This document shows, piece after piece, positions 63,191 to 64,000 of a stretch of 64,000 bases of DNA (its first letter is position 1; each line of letters begins with the position of its first letter). This DNA is from Bradyrhizobium erythrophlei. GTDB taxonomy: Bacteria > Pseudomonadota > Alphaproteobacteria > Rhizobiales > Xanthobacteraceae. The DNA is taken from contig NZ_LT670818.1 in NCBI RefSeq assembly GCF_900129505.1, forward strand, positions 5,737,001 to 5,801,000, read 5' to 3'. Position numbers and translations under genes: made by a program. Below the pieces are notes generated by a model. That model saw only the letters and a program-made list of their open reading frames with translations, made no database searches and was not told the origin of the DNA.

Positions 63191-63450
63191 CAGGCGAACA
63201 GCTCGGCGCCGGCATACGTGAAACGGACATATGTTCCCGACTCGTGGAGCAACAGCCAACCGTTGGCGATCGCCGCTTTGAGGCCGGCGCTGTATTCGGC
63301 CGGGCTGCCACCGGCGGCGAGGAATGGCGCGTTGACGTTTTCGATGTAAAGCCGGCCATCCTGCACGGGCTCGATTGTGCTTGCGATCTCGATCAGCTTT
63401 CGCGCGGCGTTGTAGGGGTCAGCATAGGGACGGTCAGCGATCAATTTCAT
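63190..63450 (-). CDS. module gene B, copy 2
   Basis: The 86-residue product starts MKLIADRPYADPYNAARKLI, continues DGRLYIENVNAPFLAAGGSP and ends LHESGTYVRFTYAGAELFA. It matches gene B at 5322-5582 from end to end. Both junctions, A-B and B-C, are TGATG with a one-base overlap, so the three genes form a translationally coupled operon. Confidence 0.72.
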   Translation of the reverse strand: MKLIADRPYADPYNAARKLIEIASTIEPVQDGRLYIENVNAPFLAAGGSPAEYSAGLKAAIANGWLLLHESGTYVRFTYAGAELFA

Positions 63451-63881
63451 CAAGCGATTTCCATGTGGGCGGCGTAGACATGCTGATCCACGCCAGCGGT
63501 ATTGATCGGCTCACCACAAAGCACCGCGACCGGCCATCGGTCGATTGCGTCGGCATCCTGCAGCCCTTGTCCCACATGGAATTTCCAGGCGGTCCGCGCT
63601 CGCTCGCAGCGATGTTCTTCGAATTCGGCCTGTGAGCACGTCGGGAGATATTCTCTCCAGGCAGCCTCGAAATCGGCCCGGGTCTCTTCGAAAGTCTCGG
63701 CCGTACCCTGGACCTGGCGGCCGTGGCGCGAACCCGGATAGAAACCGCAGTCCCAGCCCCACTGATCTACATCCACCGGGGCACCGGCACGGCTCGCGAT
63801 TGTCCCCACATGCACGTCGCCATAGTAGACGTGCCAGCAGTCGGGGCGTTCGGGATATCGGCGGCGGGTGAGAGCGGGCAT
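63450..63881 (-). CDS. module gene A, copy 3
   Basis: The 143-residue product starts MPALTRRRYPERPDCWHVYY and has GDVHVGTIASRAG, WGWDCGFYPGSRHGRQVQGT and RADFEAAWREYLPTCSQAEF. Near the end FHVGQGLQDADAIDRWPVAV is in another frame than the family's usual MWDKGCRMPTQS block, while GEPINTAGVDQHVYAAHMEI is back in frame, so two nearby compensating indels have altered about 25 residues. First gene of the A-B-C operon, which runs toward 62963. Confidence 0.68.
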   Translation of the reverse strand: MPALTRRRYPERPDCWHVYYGDVHVGTIASRAGAPVDVDQWGWDCGFYPGSRHGRQVQGTAETFEETRADFEAAWREYLPTCSQAEFEEHRCERARTAWKFHVGQGLQDADAIDRWPVAVLCGEPINTAGVDQHVYAAHMEIA

Positions 63882-64000
63882 GCGCCATTGAAGCGCGGCC
63901 GCGCGGTTAGAACAATCCGCTACCGGTTGGGGCCGGGCGCCGCCGGTGCACATGATCAAGCTCGCTGAGACGTGCGAGATCACGCCGTACCTTCGGGTGT

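Overview
The window is about 60 percent GC chromosomal DNA from a Bradyrhizobium-like alphaproteobacterium (Nitrobacteraceae). I infer this from gene families I recognise as typical of that group: many small conserved proteins of unknown function, ABC_sub_bind substrate-binding proteins, an HWE-type kinase, cyclase/TolB/TPR proteins, a phasin, and secreted proteins carrying a GWVCN-W-G-R-CWW motif. No rRNA, tRNA or CRISPR array was found. This is accessory, strongly eroded sequence: short genes are separated by long non-coding stretches, and many genes carry single-base frameshifts or are cut short.

Layout. 1-331: end of an IS630-type element. 0.6-8 kb: small genes, including a recurring gene module (called A, B and C here) wrapped around a two-gene membrane/cytosolic unit at 3.7-5.1 kb that could be an uncharacterised defence system. 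8.4-9.8 kb: magnesium transporter mgtE. 10-17 kb: debris (IS30, IS1182 tail, IHF-like fragment, broken response regulator, ABC-protein tail) around an SDR/LysR divergent pair and a phasin. 17-25 kb: secreted and membrane proteins, a GlsB/YeaQ protein, an HWE kinase, several small zinc ribbons, and a second broken copy of the A-C module. 25.7-28.5 kb: a large hybrid kinase with a recently duplicated PAS domain. 29-34.5 kb: a CmcJ/NvfI-type oxygenase and a decayed prophage with a terminase tail. 34.7-41.3 kb: a cyclase-TolB-TPR protein, a wHTH-TolB-TPR regulator, a damaged ABC substrate-binding gene and an outer-membrane-like protein. 41.7-44.6 kb: an IS1182 element broken by an inserted IS630 element. 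44.7-47.5 kb: two cell-wall enzymes. 47.7-48.5 kb: an ORF-less group II intron. 48.7-62 kb: secreted proteins, a phosphatase pair, a truncated methyltransferase followed by a hairpin-rich locus with a strong terminator, an atypical SDR, a bfd-like ferredoxin operon, an intact ABC substrate-binding gene between dispersed repeats, and a broken nuclease. 62.9-63.9 kb: the only contiguous A-B-C module, on the minus strand.

Themes. Signalling is prominent (two histidine kinases, a class III cyclase, a CadC-like regulator, a phosphatase), and so are envelope proteins (L,D-transpeptidase, lytic transglycosylase, secreted Gly- or Trp-rich proteins). Mobile DNA (IS630, IS1182, IS30, group II intron, prophage, a dispersed repeat beside ABC substrate-binding genes) explains much of the fragmentation. 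Family calls rest on reading motifs by eye; no database search was possible.
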